Shown in pieces: positions 9,529 through 18,618 of a stretch of 64,000 nucleotides of DNA. Made by a program: the position numbers and the translations under genes. The notes under the pieces were generated by a model that saw nothing but the letters and a program-made list of their open reading frames with translations, ran no database searches and was not told where the DNA came from. This stretch comes from Enterobacter cloacae complex sp. R_G8 (GTDB lineage: Bacteria; Pseudomonadota; Gammaproteobacteria; Enterobacterales; Enterobacteriaceae), in contig NZ_CP102246.1 of assembly GCF_024599795.1 (NCBI RefSeq), positions 2,790,001-2,854,000 on the forward strand. Reading direction: 5' to 3'. Each line of letters begins with the position of its first letter. Positions within the stretch are counted from its first letter, which is position 1.

Positions 9529-10293
9529 ATGCACAAAACCGCCCGTCAAAAATATGTGCTCGAGATCATCAGCGAGCAGGGACAGGCCAGTATCACCGAG
9601 TTGGCGGAAAAGCTGCAGGTTTCAGCCGATACCATTCGCCGGGATCTGACAGACCTCGAAAAACAAGGGCTGGCGCAGAAGAACCACGGGGGGGCTATCG
9701 CGCTGAATCTCTCGGCCATGAATCGCCAGGGCAGAAACACGCTCCTGCCGGACACCAAACAGCGGCTGGGAAAACAGGTGGCACAGTCTGTTCCGGCGGG
9801 TTCAACGCTGTTTCTGGATGCGGGCAGCACGGTCATGGCGGTGGCCACTTTCCTTCAGGGGCCGCTGACGGTGATCACCACCTCGCTGGATATCGCCCAC
9901 TATTTTAGCGACCGGGAGGATATCGACCTGATCCTGCTCGGCGGGAAGTGGGATCAGAAGCAACGCCTGTTTGCCGGCGGTGCTACCCTCTCCCTTCTTT
10001 CGCGGTATCGGGCGGATATCGCCATTCTCGGCGCCTGCGCCCTTCATTCATCACTCGGTCTGAGTGCCAGTACAGAGGCTGATGCCGAGGTAAAACGGGC
10101 GATGCTTGCCGCCAGCCAGGCGCACTGGATCGTCGCGGACCATCTGAAAGTCAACCGCTGTGAACCTTACCTGGTATGCGGGTTAGAAGAAATTCATCAA
10201 CTGTTTTTAGATCGTCCCTGGCCTGAGCTTGGGGACCAGAGCGCAGTGCATGTCACGGTTTGCGCGCATCAACGTGGAGAAGGTCATGAGTAA
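9529..10293 (+). CDS. DeoR-family transcriptional regulator
   Basis: The protein has 254 residues from the ATG at 9529 (MHKTARQKYVLEII). This is the family's usual start, so an in-frame ATG 12 codons upstream is not used here. Residues 1-55 form the DeoR winged helix (ITELAEKLQVSADTIRRDLTDLEKQGL). The C-terminal DeoRC sugar-phosphate sensor domain carries FLDAGSTVMAVATFL and LLGGKWD. It overlaps the next gene by 8 bases, so regulator and oxidoreductase are one transcript. The family senses phosphorylated sugars; the ligand here is unknown. The repeat just upstream is a candidate autoregulatory site. Confidence 0.85.
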   Translation: MHKTARQKYVLEIISEQGQASITELAEKLQVSADTIRRDLTDLEKQGLAQKNHGGAIALNLSAMNRQGRNTLLPDTKQRLGKQVAQSVPAGSTLFLDAGSTVMAVATFLQGPLTVITTSLDIAHYFSDREDIDLILLGGKWDQKQRLFAGGATLSLLSRYRADIAILGACALHSSLGLSASTEADAEVKRAMLAASQAHWIVADHLKVNRCEPYLVCGLEEIHQLFLDRPWPELGDQSAVHVTVCAHQRGEGHE

Positions 10294-11353
10294 AATGAAG
10301 ACAATTAACATTGCGCTGATCGGGTATGGATTTGTGGGTAAAACCTTCCATGCCCCGCTGATCCAGGCTGTGGACGGGCTTAAACTGGCGGTGGTTTCTT
10401 CTCGCGACGCGGAAAAGGTTACGCGCGATCTGCCGGACGTGCAGGTGGTCGCCACCCCGGAAGAGGCCATCACGCATCCGGACGTCGACCTGGTGGTGAT
10501 CGCCTCCCCGAACGCGACCCATGCGCCGCTGGCCACGCTGGCCCTGAACGCAGGAAAACATGTGGTGGTGGATAAGCCTTTCACGCTCGATATGCAGGAA
10601 GCGCGCGATCTGATCGCCCTGGCGGATGAAAAGCAGCTTCTGCTTTCCGTGTTCCATAACCGCCGCTGGGACAGTGATTTCCTCGGCATTAAGGACGTTA
10701 TTGCGCAGGGCACCCTCGGCAAGGTGAAACTGTTTGAGTCGCACATCGATCGCTTCCGCCCGGAGGTGCGCGTGCGCTGGAGAGAACAAAACGTACCGGG
10801 AAGCGGACTGTGGTTTGACCTCGGTCCGCATCTGATCGACCAGACGCTGCAGCTCTTTGGTCTGCCTCAGTCGGTACAGGGGAATATCGCGACGCTGCGC
10901 GACGGTGCCGAAGTTAACGACTGGGCGCATGTGGTTTTAAATTACCCTCAGCATAAGGTCATCTTGCACGCCAGCATGCTGGTAGCAGGTGGCACCGCGC
11001 GCTTTACCGTTCATGGCGACAAGGGCAGCGTAGTGAAAGCCCGTATCGATCAACAGGAAGCGCAGCTGCTGGCCGGCGTCGTTCCGGGCAGCAAAACCTG
11101 GGGTGAGGACAGCGACAGTATGGTGTTCTTCGGGGCTGACGGCGCGCCGCAGACGATTGCCACGCCGAAAGGCGATCAGCGTCAGTATTACATGAATGTG
11201 CGCGATGCTCTGCTCGGGAAGATTGCCAATCCGGTTCATCCTGTCGAGGCGTTAGCGGTGATGGCGGTGCTGGAAGCGGCGGTGAAATCGTCAGAGGCCG
11301 GGTCAACCCAGGGGCTGGCATTAACGGCTGAAGAGCGTGCTCTGCTGCAATAA
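10286..11353 (+). CDS. Gfo/Idh/MocA-family oxidoreductase (YdgJ-like)
   Basis: The protein has 355 residues. The start at 10286 is chosen because GGAGAAGG lies 2 bases upstream and the nucleotide-binding fold follows at once (INIALIGYGFVGKTFHAP). The NAD(P)-binding Rossmann domain is at about 1-125, with VVVDKPFTL containing the family lysine. The C-terminal Gfo/Idh domain has HNRRWDSDF and WFDLGPHLIDQ, and its histidine-containing motif is close to E. coli YdgJ. It probably oxidises or reduces a sugar or inositol-type substrate in the cytoplasm. The overlap with the DeoR gene suggests its substrate or product is the signal for that regulator. Confidence 0.85.
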   Translation: MSKMKTINIALIGYGFVGKTFHAPLIQAVDGLKLAVVSSRDAEKVTRDLPDVQVVATPEEAITHPDVDLVVIASPNATHAPLATLALNAGKHVVVDKPFTLDMQEARDLIALADEKQLLLSVFHNRRWDSDFLGIKDVIAQGTLGKVKLFESHIDRFRPEVRVRWREQNVPGSGLWFDLGPHLIDQTLQLFGLPQSVQGNIATLRDGAEVNDWAHVVLNYPQHKVILHASMLVAGGTARFTVHGDKGSVVKARIDQQEAQLLAGVVPGSKTWGEDSDSMVFFGADGAPQTIATPKGDQRQYYMNVRDALLGKIANPVHPVEALAVMAVLEAAVKSSEAGSTQGLALTAEERALLQ

Positions 11354-11369
11354 AAAACGGGTTTTGTAG

Positions 11370-11395
11370 GCCGGGTAAGCGCAACGCCACCCGGC
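11370..11395. repeat. REP-type palindromic element
   Basis: GCCGGGTAAGC ... CCACCCGGC is a short palindrome between convergent genes, the usual place and form of enterobacterial REP elements. A second member is at 20028-20055. Confidence 0.75.
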
Positions 11396-11421
11396 GAGAA
11401 AGGCGGCAAAAGTATTGAGGA

Positions 11422-11952
11422 CTACTGCCGCTTTTTCGGCATCATGCGCAGCAGCGTATTATCTTTCCAGAAATAGTGATGCATCAGCGCCGCCGCCGCG
11501 TGCAGGCCAATGACAAAATAGCCGAGGTTCGCCAGCGTCTCGTGCCACTCTTTTAGCCCATCAGCCAGGTCAAAGTTGGATTCCGCCGCGTGCGGCATGG
11601 CGATGCCAAAAGCAAACCAGTCGTTTCCACGGTTATACATCATCACCAGGCCAATCAGCGGCAAAGCAATAAACAGCAGATAAATCACCAGATGCCCCAG
11701 ATGGGAGAGCCCGGTGATCATCGCTTTCGGTTTCGGCTCAATCGGCGGCGCGCGGAACTTCAGGCGCACCAGCAGACGTGTCACCATCAATACCAGGATC
11801 GTGATACCGCATGAAACGTGGATCATATTGATCACCGGTCGGTCGGTACGCGGAAAGAAGCCTCTGAACTCCATGGCGCAGTAGGCGACGATGACTAACA
11901 GAAACACCAGCCAGTGGATGCCGATTTGCAGGCTTGTATATTTAGTGCGCAT
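11422..11952 (-). CDS. cybB: Cytochrome b561
   Basis: The 176 residues align along their whole length with E. coli CybB and are the same size. Four membrane helices carry haem-ligand histidines: IHWLVFLLVI near the N-terminus, MIHVSCGI, HLGHLVIYLLF, and WHETLANLGYFVIGLHAAAALMHHYF. The protein is an inner-membrane dihaem b-type cytochrome; E. coli CybB acts as a superoxide:ubiquinone oxidoreductase. The position beside gapC matches E. coli, and the two genes are divergent with a 189-base promoter region between them. Confidence 0.95.
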   Translation of the reverse strand: MRTKYTSLQIGIHWLVFLLVIVAYCAMEFRGFFPRTDRPVINMIHVSCGITILVLMVTRLLVRLKFRAPPIEPKPKAMITGLSHLGHLVIYLLFIALPLIGLVMMYNRGNDWFAFGIAMPHAAESNFDLADGLKEWHETLANLGYFVIGLHAAAALMHHYFWKDNTLLRMMPKKRQ

Positions 11953-12141
11953 GTGATTTCCCGATAAAAAACAGTTACCGGGCCAACATAACGACCTTTC
12001 CTTAAAAATTCATTAACTTTTCTGTATGGGTTTTCAATTACTTCCTCGCGCATGAAGCATCTTCAATTGCCGCCCCGGCGCTCATGGTCTAAGCCTGGAT
12101 AAGTTCAAACTGTCGCATCGACACGTTTACAGGAGAACACC

Positions 12142-13143
12142 ATGAGTAAAATTGGCATTAACGGATTTGGACGCATTGGACGCCTTGTACTTCGTCGCCT
12201 TCTTGAAACCCAGGACAGCAACACCGTCGTCGCCATCAACGACCTCACCTCTCCCAAAGTGCTGGCTTATCTGCTCAGGCATGATTCAAACTACGGGGGT
12301 TTCCCGTGGAGTGTGGATTTCACCGAAGACGCACTGATTGTGGATGGCAAGACGATCGCGGTGTACGCCGAGAAAGAGGCCAAACATATTCCGTGGAAAG
12401 CCGCAGGGGTGGATATCGTTGTGGAATGCACCGGTTTTTATACGTCGGAAGAGAAATCCAGAGCGCATCTGGCTGCAGGTGCCAAAAAAGTGCTGATCTC
12501 CGCACCTGCCGGTGAGATGAAAACCATTGTGTTTAACGTTAACGACGACACCATTGACGCCAGTGATACCATCATCTCCGTCGCCTCCTGCACCACCAAC
12601 TGTCTCGCCCCGCTGGCAAAAGCCCTGCACGATGCCTTTGAAATTAAAGTGGGCACCATGACCACCATTCACGCCTATACCGGTACCCAGGCGCTGGTGG
12701 ATGGTCCGCGTGGCAAAGATCTGCGCGCCTCACGCGCGGCGGCAGAAAATGTTATTCCTCATACCACGGGTGCCGCAAAAGCAATTGGTCTGGTGATCCC
12801 GGCCCTGAGCGGCAAACTGAAAGGCCACGCCCAGCGCGTGCCGGTGAAAACCGGTTCGGTAACCGAACTGGTCGCCATTCTGGGTAAAAAGGTCACCGTT
12901 GAGGAGATCAATGCCGCACTGAAAAAAGCGACGCAGGGGAATAAATCATTTGGGTATACGGATGAGGAGATTGTGTCGTCCGATGTGATTGGCTCGCACT
13001 TTGGCTCGGTGTTTGACGCCACGCAGACCGAAGTGACCGAGGCGGGCGATCTGCAGCTGGTGAAAGCCGTCGCCTGGTATGACAACGAGTATGGGTTTGT
13101 GACGCAGCTGGTGCGCACGCTGGATAAGTTTGCGGCGCTGTAA
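12142..13143 (+). CDS. gapC: Glyceraldehyde-3-phosphate dehydrogenase, GapC type
   Basis: The protein has 333 residues and is complete. The NAD-binding domain starts [19 protein letters not shown]. The catalytic cysteine lies in [10 protein letters not shown] and the catalytic histidine in TIHAYTGTQ. Phosphate-site residues and the C-terminal WYDNEYGF are present. It carries out the glycolytic oxidation of glyceraldehyde-3-phosphate. The neighbours cybB and ydcF show that this is the gapC locus, which is a disrupted gene in E. coli K-12 but intact here. It is not the main gapA. Ribosome site AGGAGA lies 8 bases before the ATG. Confidence 0.92.
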   Translation: MSKIGINGFGRIGRLVLRRLLETQDSNTVVAINDLTSPKVLAYLLRHDSNYGGFPWSVDFTEDALIVDGKTIAVYAEKEAKHIPWKAAGVDIVVECTGFYTSEEKSRAHLAAGAKKVLISAPAGEMKTIVFNVNDDTIDASDTIISVASCTTNCLAPLAKALHDAFEIKVGTMTTIHAYTGTQALVDGPRGKDLRASRAAAENVIPHTTGAAKAIGLVIPALSGKLKGHAQRVPVKTGSVTELVAILGKKVTVEEINAALKKATQGNKSFGYTDEEIVSSDVIGSHFGSVFDATQTEVTEAGDLQLVKAVAWYDNEYGFVTQLVRTLDKFAAL

Positions 13144-13148
13144 TTTTC

Positions 13149-13183
13149 CCCTCACCCTACCCCTCTCCCCAACGGGGCGAGGG
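13149..13183. repeat. Imperfect palindromic repeat (CCCTCTCCCC / GGGGCGAGGG type)
   Basis: The palindrome lies between convergent gapC and ydcF. The same CCCTCACCC...CCCTCTCCC pattern appears at 20757-20789. This is a widespread intergenic repeat in Enterobacter-type genomes; it may also act as a two-way transcription barrier. Confidence 0.65.
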
Positions 13184-13196
13184 AATGGTCCCGTGC

Positions 13197-13991
13197 TTAG
13201 ATTATTGTACGTTCCCCCTTGAGGACAGGATCCTGCTGTAACTGTTTCCATGCGGCGGTCACCGCCTCCGGAAAGGGCACGTGAGCGATAAAATCCCGCC
13301 CGGCCGGGCCATAGCCGTTAACGTCATCATACAGCCGCGGCAGCTCCCCCAGAACCAGCGAAAGGTAGCGCTCAACGGACCACAGCCCTGCATTATCCCC
13401 CCTAAACTCCACGCCCTCTGTGCCGTTTTGCAGCGTCGGCGTAACCCCCGGAAAGCTGACCCACTGCGGTGACGCGGGCTCGTCCCGGCACACGCGGGTA
13501 AAAGTCGCCATCGTGCGGCGCTGCATCGTCGGGTCCTGCACCACCAGCATCTGCCCGCTTGTCCGCTGACGCTGTTTCAGCATGTTCCAGCTAAAACGCG
13601 CGTTTTCACCGCAGTTGGTTGAGCGATCTTCAATCCAAAGGTGCGCCTCGGGGATCTGCCAGAACTCCCGCGCAACGTCGGCAAGAATGCTCGCTTCCGC
13701 CCGGCTGGCGACCGGTACGCTGTGATATTGCGGGTGATGACGAACGGCTTCATACAAAAACGGTGTCGAATGGCCGATGCCGCCGCTAATGAGAAGCGGC
13801 ACGTTCTGCGCGGCGGCAATACGGCAGGCCGCATCGATAGTCGGGATCACCGCGTTGCCAGCCAGAATCACCACATCCACGTCCGGAGCCTGACGGGCTG
13901 CGCTCAGGTCGTCCTGCGCCAGCCATTTGCCAACGGTATTGATGGCCGCCAGGGTTGCGTCCGACAGAACAGTAAAATGGGGCTTAACCAT
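13197..13991 (-). CDS. ydcF: YdcF family DUF218 protein
   Basis: The protein has 264 residues, against 266 in E. coli YdcF, with high similarity throughout. Shared stretches include VVILAGNAVIPTIDAACRIA, PLLISGGIGHSTPFLYEA, IEDRSTNCGENARFS, QDPTMQRRTMATF and YGPAGRDFI. The DUF218 fold is Rossmann-like, and E. coli YdcF has been reported to bind S-adenosylmethionine; its physiological role is unknown. No signal peptide is seen, so it is cytoplasmic. GAGGAGG lies 8 bases before the ATG. In E. coli, aldA lies between ydcF and gapC; here it is missing and the two genes converge directly. Confidence 0.93.
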   Translation of the reverse strand: MVKPHFTVLSDATLAAINTVGKWLAQDDLSAARQAPDVDVVILAGNAVIPTIDAACRIAAAQNVPLLISGGIGHSTPFLYEAVRHHPQYHSVPVASRAEASILADVAREFWQIPEAHLWIEDRSTNCGENARFSWNMLKQRQRTSGQMLVVQDPTMQRRTMATFTRVCRDEPASPQWVSFPGVTPTLQNGTEGVEFRGDNAGLWSVERYLSLVLGELPRLYDDVNGYGPAGRDFIAHVPFPEAVTAAWKQLQQDPVLKGERTII

Positions 13992-14128
13992 GATGAACTC
14001 CTCCTCGGTTTCTCTTCAGGGTAGCGGCTTCAGACTATAAACGCTGACGTGAGCACCGAAAACTAAACGGTATTTTATTGCCGATTTTGTCATTATTCTG
14101 AAATAACCAGAAACATCCAAAAACAATT

Positions 14129-14349
14129 AGGTTGCACCTGCATATTATGCTTTCCAGTTTCTGTCGTACAAAACATCCTGTTGCCGATTCCGTTTGAAAA
14201 AGCACCCAACGCTGCTAATTTCACCGTGATCTGACCAGTTTTCTCCCCCCTGCGCTTGCCAAATACACCATCCAACCCTAAGTTGCTTAACAATTTAATA
14301 ACCTTTTTCATCATCACAGGTTGCACCTGAAGCGCGCCAGGTGACACCT
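14129..14349. promoter_or_regulatory. Three AGGT-N3-ACCT palindromes upstream of the MHS transporter
   Basis: This sits in the 390-base gap between divergent ydcF and the MFS gene, which otherwise holds no gene. Sites are AGGTTGCACCT at 14129-14139, AGGTTGCACCT at 14318-14328 (extended CAGGT-TGC-ACCTG) and AGGTGACACCT at 14339-14349. Centre distances are 189 and 21 bases, both close to whole numbers of helical turns, so all three face the same side. The core GT-N3-AC is typical of FadR-subfamily GntR regulators. No GntR gene is in the window. Confidence 0.55.
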
Positions 14350-14381
14350 CATACATCACCAACGTGGCGGGGTTGCAGGTC

Positions 14382-15701
14382 ATGACAGAACATGAAAGTA
14401 CGACGACGGTATTACGAAAAAATAAGAAGGTGTTAATTGCCAGCCTTACCGGGAGTGCCATTGAATGGTTTGACTATTTTCTCTACGGTACAGCTGCCGC
14501 GCTGGTCTTTAATAAGATCTTTTTCCCGATGGTCGATCCGGTGATCGGGCTCATACTCTCGTATCTCTCTTTCTCATTAACCTTTTTTATACGTCCTATT
14601 GGCGGGGTACTTTTCGCCCATATCGGCGACCGCATTGGCCGTAAAAAAACCCTTGTACTGACCCTCTCTTTGATGGGAGGTGCAACCGTTATGATTGGCC
14701 TGCTGCCCACGTATGAGATGATTGGCCTGTGGGCGCCTGCTCTGCTGATCCTGATGCGTATCATTCAGGGGATGGGCATAGGCGGTGAATGGGGTGGCGC
14801 GCTGTTGCTGGCCTATGAATACGCGCCCGAAAAACGTAAGGGGTTCTTCGGCAGCATTCCGCAGGCGGGCGTGACCATCGGCATGCTGATGGCAACTTTT
14901 ATCGTTTCGCTGATGACCCTCTTCAGCGAGGAGGATTTTCTCTCCTGGGGCTGGCGTATCCCGTTCCTGCTGAGTTCGGTTCTGGTGTTGCTCGGCCTGT
15001 GGATCCGAAAAGATATCGATGAAACGCCTGATTTTCAGAAAGTAAAAGCGTCCGGTCAGGTGGCTAAGGCTCCCCTGCGCGATACGCTGAAACATCACTG
15101 GCGTGAAGTGCTGATTGCCGCCGGTCTCAAAGTCGTGGAAACCGCGCCGTTCTATATTTTCTCTACGTTTGTGGTGAGCTATGCCACCAGCACGCTGGCC
15201 TACCAAAAATCGCAGGCGCTGGAAGCCGTGACGCTGGGAGCCCTGGTGGCCACGATAATGATTCCGTTAATGGGGTTGCTCTCGGATAAAATTGGCCGTC
15301 AGCGTATGTATGCCACGAGCGTCTTTATCCTGGGTTTGTTTATCGTGCCATGGTTTATGTTGCTCAATACCGGAACAACCTGGGGCATTGTGATCGCGAC
15401 GGTCATCGCCTTTGGCGTGCTGTGGGCACCGGTAACGGCGGTACTCGGAACGCTGTGCTCTGAAATCTTTAGCGCAAACGTGCGCTACACCGGCATTACG
15501 CTCGGCTACCAACTGGGTGCCGCGCTGGCTGGCGGTACCGCCCCGCTGATTGCTACCGGCCTGCTGGCAAAATATGACGGCGACTGGGTTCCGGTGGCCT
15601 GGTATCTTGCCGTCACGGTGGTCATCTCCTTAATCGCGATCTTCTGCGCCAGCCGCGTTAAGCGTGCAGCACACCTCCAGGTACAGCCCGAACGTCTCTG
15701 A
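14382..15701 (+). CDS. MHS-family MFS metabolite:proton symporter
   Basis: The protein has 439 residues from the ATG at 14382; a GTG six codons earlier is possible but lacks a better ribosome site. Twelve membrane segments are predicted. Signatures of the metabolite:H+ symporter branch are GSAIEWFDYFLYG in helix 1, HIGDRIGRKKTL between helices 2 and 3, and RIIQGMGIGGEWGGA in helix 4, as in ShiA, ProP and YhjE. Substrates of this branch are small organic acids or osmolytes; which one is unclear. It is a single gene with a terminator directly after it. The palindromes upstream suggest control by a regulator encoded elsewhere. Confidence 0.87.
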   Translation: MTEHESTTTVLRKNKKVLIASLTGSAIEWFDYFLYGTAAALVFNKIFFPMVDPVIGLILSYLSFSLTFFIRPIGGVLFAHIGDRIGRKKTLVLTLSLMGGATVMIGLLPTYEMIGLWAPALLILMRIIQGMGIGGEWGGALLLAYEYAPEKRKGFFGSIPQAGVTIGMLMATFIVSLMTLFSEEDFLSWGWRIPFLLSSVLVLLGLWIRKDIDETPDFQKVKASGQVAKAPLRDTLKHHWREVLIAAGLKVVETAPFYIFSTFVVSYATSTLAYQKSQALEAVTLGALVATIMIPLMGLLSDKIGRQRMYATSVFILGLFIVPWFMLLNTGTTWGIVIATVIAFGVLWAPVTAVLGTLCSEIFSANVRYTGITLGYQLGAALAGGTAPLIATGLLAKYDGDWVPVAWYLAVTVVISLIAIFCASRVKRAAHLQVQPERL

Positions 15702-15709
15702 CCTTTCCC

Positions 15710-15737
15710 GGCCCGCCCTGCGGGCCGCTCTTTTTCC
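15710..15737 (+). terminator. Rho-independent terminator after MHS transporter
   Basis: GGCCCGC-CCT-GCGGGCC stem-loop followed by GCTCTTTTTCC, 9 bases past the stop codon. Confidence 0.9.
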
Positions 15738-15860
15738 TAAAACCTTTAGTTCAACATTTGATTAACATGCGTAAATCATATTCACTTGTATTATGTTTTA
15801 CGGCAGACGTAGAATCGCCAGCCCGCTAATTATTTAATTTTTTCAAAGGTAAACGACGTT

Positions 15861-17513
15861 ATGCGCCTGCCCGAACGCGATCCTTATGCTCCTCGCGAGT
15901 GGCAGCCACACGAGAAACCCGCCCTGCTGGGTTCACCCTCTACGCCGGAGCACAGCACGCCAAAGCGCATTGCCTATGGCGTTGTGGGTCTGCTGGTCTG
16001 CCTGACGGGCGCCCTGGGGAATGCGGTGGTCACCGCCAACCTGCAAAATTTGCAGGGCACCTTTGGCGCCTGGTCAACCGAGATCGCCTGGCTACCGGCG
16101 GTCTATGTGATGACCAATATCTCCATTAACCTGCTACTGGTGAAATTCCGCCAGCAGTATGGTCTGCGCGCCTTTACGGAAGGCTTTCTGGTGCTGTATG
16201 TGCTGGTCACCTTCTTCCACCTGTTCGTTAACGATCTCAGTTCGGCGCTGATGGTGCGCGCCGCGCACGGAATGGTGGCCGCCGCGCTCAGTTCGCTGGG
16301 CATTTATTATCAGATCCAGGCCTGGCCGGCGAAGCACCGTCTGAAGGCGCTGACCATTGGCATCACCGGTTCGTCACTCGCCATTCCGCTGGCGCGTCTG
16401 TTTTCCACTGAGCTTCTCCAGTTGGACGAGTGGCGCGGACTCTATTTCTTCGAACTGGGGCTGGCGCTGATCTCGCTGGCCTGTGTGATCGCACTGAAAC
16501 TGCCTCCGGGGGATCGGCGTAAGGTCTTTGAGAAGAAAGACTTTGTGACCTTCTTTTTGCTGGCACCGGGGATGGCGTTGCTGTGCGCGGTGCTGTCGCT
16601 GGGGCGTCTGGACTGGTGGTTCGAAGCGCCGTGGATCGGCTGGTCGCTGGCGCTATCGCTGGTGCTGATTGTTTCCGCCATCGTGTTTGAACATAACCGC
16701 ACTAACCCGCTGCTGAATACCCGCTGGTTGTCGAGCGGCAGTATCGTTCGTCTGGGGCTGATCATGCTGCTGATCCGCATTGTGCTGGCCGAGCAAAACA
16801 CCGGCGTCATCGGGTGGCTGCAGTATGTGGGGTTACAGAACGAGCAGATGACACATCTGGCGTGGTCCATTTTCGCCGGCATCGTCTGCGGGATCGTCAC
16901 CAGCTGTCTGACCATTAAGCCGACGAAACTGGCGTGGCCGATTATTACCTCCCTGGTGCTGATGATTATCGCCTCGTTGCTGGACAGCCAGTCCAACAAC
17001 CTGACCCGTCCGGATCAGCTGATGCTCAGCCAGTTCCTGCTGGGCTTTGGCAGCGCCTTCTTCCTCGCCCCTGCGATGCTGGCCGCCATTGGTGGCGTGA
17101 TTGCCGATCCACGTAATCTGGTGAGTTTCTCGGTGATGTTCGGCATGAGCCAGAACCTCGGCGGCCTGCTGGGTTCGGCGATCCTGGGAACCTTCCAGAC
17201 CTGGCGCGAGAAGTACCACTCCAGCCTGCTGGCGGACCAGCTCACGACGCTCAATCCCCTGGTCAACGAGCGAATTCAGCTTTATACCCAGATGTACAAG
17301 AGCCTGATTGGCGACAGCGCGCTGCTGGGCACGCAGGCGATCACCCAATTGCAGACGGTCACTGCCCTTGAGGCAAACATTCTGGCTTATAACGATACTT
17401 ATTTGCTGACCGCGAGTATTGCCGCGGCCACGCTAGTCTGGATTTTATGGCGCTTACTGCGTCTGCGCATCACTGCCCGTATGGCGCTTAAGAACGCCAC
17501 CGGCAACAAATAA
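15861..17513 (+). CDS. MFS efflux permease (EmrB-like, 14 membrane segments)
   Basis: The protein has 550 residues. After about 50 polar residues it has roughly 14 hydrophobic segments, starting IAYGVVGLLVCLTGALGNAVVTANLQ. It is the inner-membrane pump of a three-part exporter: an HlyD-type adaptor gene follows by 22 bases and an outer-membrane factor overlaps that gene. This arrangement is like EmrAB-TolC or VceCAB, with drug or toxic-acid efflux driven by protons. It belongs to a divergent DHA2-like branch, so the substrate cannot be read from sequence. No regulator gene is adjacent. Ribosome site AAAGGT lies upstream. Confidence 0.82.
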   Translation: MRLPERDPYAPREWQPHEKPALLGSPSTPEHSTPKRIAYGVVGLLVCLTGALGNAVVTANLQNLQGTFGAWSTEIAWLPAVYVMTNISINLLLVKFRQQYGLRAFTEGFLVLYVLVTFFHLFVNDLSSALMVRAAHGMVAAALSSLGIYYQIQAWPAKHRLKALTIGITGSSLAIPLARLFSTELLQLDEWRGLYFFELGLALISLACVIALKLPPGDRRKVFEKKDFVTFFLLAPGMALLCAVLSLGRLDWWFEAPWIGWSLALSLVLIVSAIVFEHNRTNPLLNTRWLSSGSIVRLGLIMLLIRIVLAEQNTGVIGWLQYVGLQNEQMTHLAWSIFAGIVCGIVTSCLTIKPTKLAWPIITSLVLMIIASLLDSQSNNLTRPDQLMLSQFLLGFGSAFFLAPAMLAAIGGVIADPRNLVSFSVMFGMSQNLGGLLGSAILGTFQTWREKYHSSLLADQLTTLNPLVNERIQLYTQMYKSLIGDSALLGTQAITQLQTVTALEANILAYNDTYLLTASIAAATLVWILWRLLRLRITARMALKNATGNK

Positions 17514-17535
17514 TTGAAATATTTCTGGAGAGTTT

Positions 17536-18618
17536 ATGAGTCAGCAGGATGCCGCCAAAGAGCAGGCCAACACCCGCAAAAATGTACGCATTGTGTCAAT
17601 TTTCACCGCCGCTGCCATCGGGATTGTCGGTGTGCTGGTGATCCTTTACGCGTGGCAGCTCCCCCCGTTCACCCGCCACGCGCAGTTTACTGACAACGCT
17701 TACGTACGCGGCCAGACCACGTTCATCAGTCCGCAGGTCAATGGCTATATCACCGACGTGAAGGTGCAGGATTTTGTGCAGGTGAAAAAAGGCGACCTGC
17801 TGCTGCAAATTGATGACCGCATCTATCGCCAGCGCGTGCATCAGGCCGAGGCGCAGCTGGCGATGAAAATTGCCGCCCTGAATAACAATCTGCAGCAGCG
17901 TAAAAGCGCGGAAGCGGTGATTGCCCGTAACGAGGCGGCCCTGAAAAACGCCCGCGCCCAAAGTCTGAAAACCCAGGCGGATTTAAAACGTGTAAAAGAT
18001 CTGACGGCGGACGGATCGCTCTCCATCCGCGAACGCGACGCGGCGCTGGCCAGCGCGGCCCAGGGCAGCGCCGATATTGAGCAGGCAAAAGCGACGCTTG
18101 AGATGTCGCGCCAGGATTTGCAAACGGTGATTGTGAACCGCGGTGCGCTGGAGGCCGATGTTGAAAATGCCAGAGCGGCGCTGGAACTGGCGCAGATTGA
18201 CCTGCAAAACACCCGCATTGTGGCGCCGCGTGACGGCCAGCTGGGACAAATCGCGGTGCGTCTGGGCGCGTATGTGACCGCCGGAACACACCTCACCACC
18301 CTGGTGCCGCCTCAGCACTGGGTGATCGCCAACATCAAAGAGACCCAGCTGGCGGAGTTGCGCATTGGCCAGCCGGTGAAATTTACCGTCGATGCGCTCG
18401 ACAACAAAGCCTATCAGGGCCGCGTGGAGAGCATCTCCCCGGCGACCGGCGTCGAATTCAGTGCCATCACGCCGGATAATGCCACCGGGAACTTTGTTAA
18501 AATCGCCCAGCGTATTCCGGTGCGTATCGAAGTGCTGGGTAAGCCTGAAGAGTCGGCGCTGCTGCGTCCTGGCATGTCGGTACAGGTGACCATTGATACG
18601 CGGGAGGCGAAGCAATGA
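17536..18618 (+). CDS. HlyD/EmrA-family periplasmic adaptor
   Basis: The protein has 360 residues. One N-terminal membrane anchor is present (about 23-43, IFTAAAIGIVGVLVILYAW). The first lipoyl half is FISPQVNGYITDVKVQDFVQVKKGDLLLQID. A long alpha-hairpin rich in Ala, Gln and Glu follows (about 95-200). The second lipoyl half (IVAPRDGQLGQIAVRLGAYVTAG) and a beta-barrel domain complete it. It links the MFS pump to the outer-membrane factor. It starts 22 bases after the pump gene and ends with an ATGA overlap into the next gene, so all three are cotranscribed. Confidence 0.9.
   Translation: MSQQDAAKEQANTRKNVRIVSIFTAAAIGIVGVLVILYAWQLPPFTRHAQFTDNAYVRGQTTFISPQVNGYITDVKVQDFVQVKKGDLLLQIDDRIYRQRVHQAEAQLAMKIAALNNNLQQRKSAEAVIARNEAALKNARAQSLKTQADLKRVKDLTADGSLSIRERDAALASAAQGSADIEQAKATLEMSRQDLQTVIVNRGALEADVENARAALELAQIDLQNTRIVAPRDGQLGQIAVRLGAYVTAGTHLTTLVPPQHWVIANIKETQLAELRIGQPVKFTVDALDNKAYQGRVESISPATGVEFSAITPDNATGNFVKIAQRIPVRIEVLGKPEESALLRPGMSVQVTIDTREAKQ

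Noticed and set aside
14093-14461. 122-codon minus-strand frame upstream of the MHS gene
   Set aside because: It runs across the promoter region and the MHS start, has no ribosome site, and its protein resembles nothing known.
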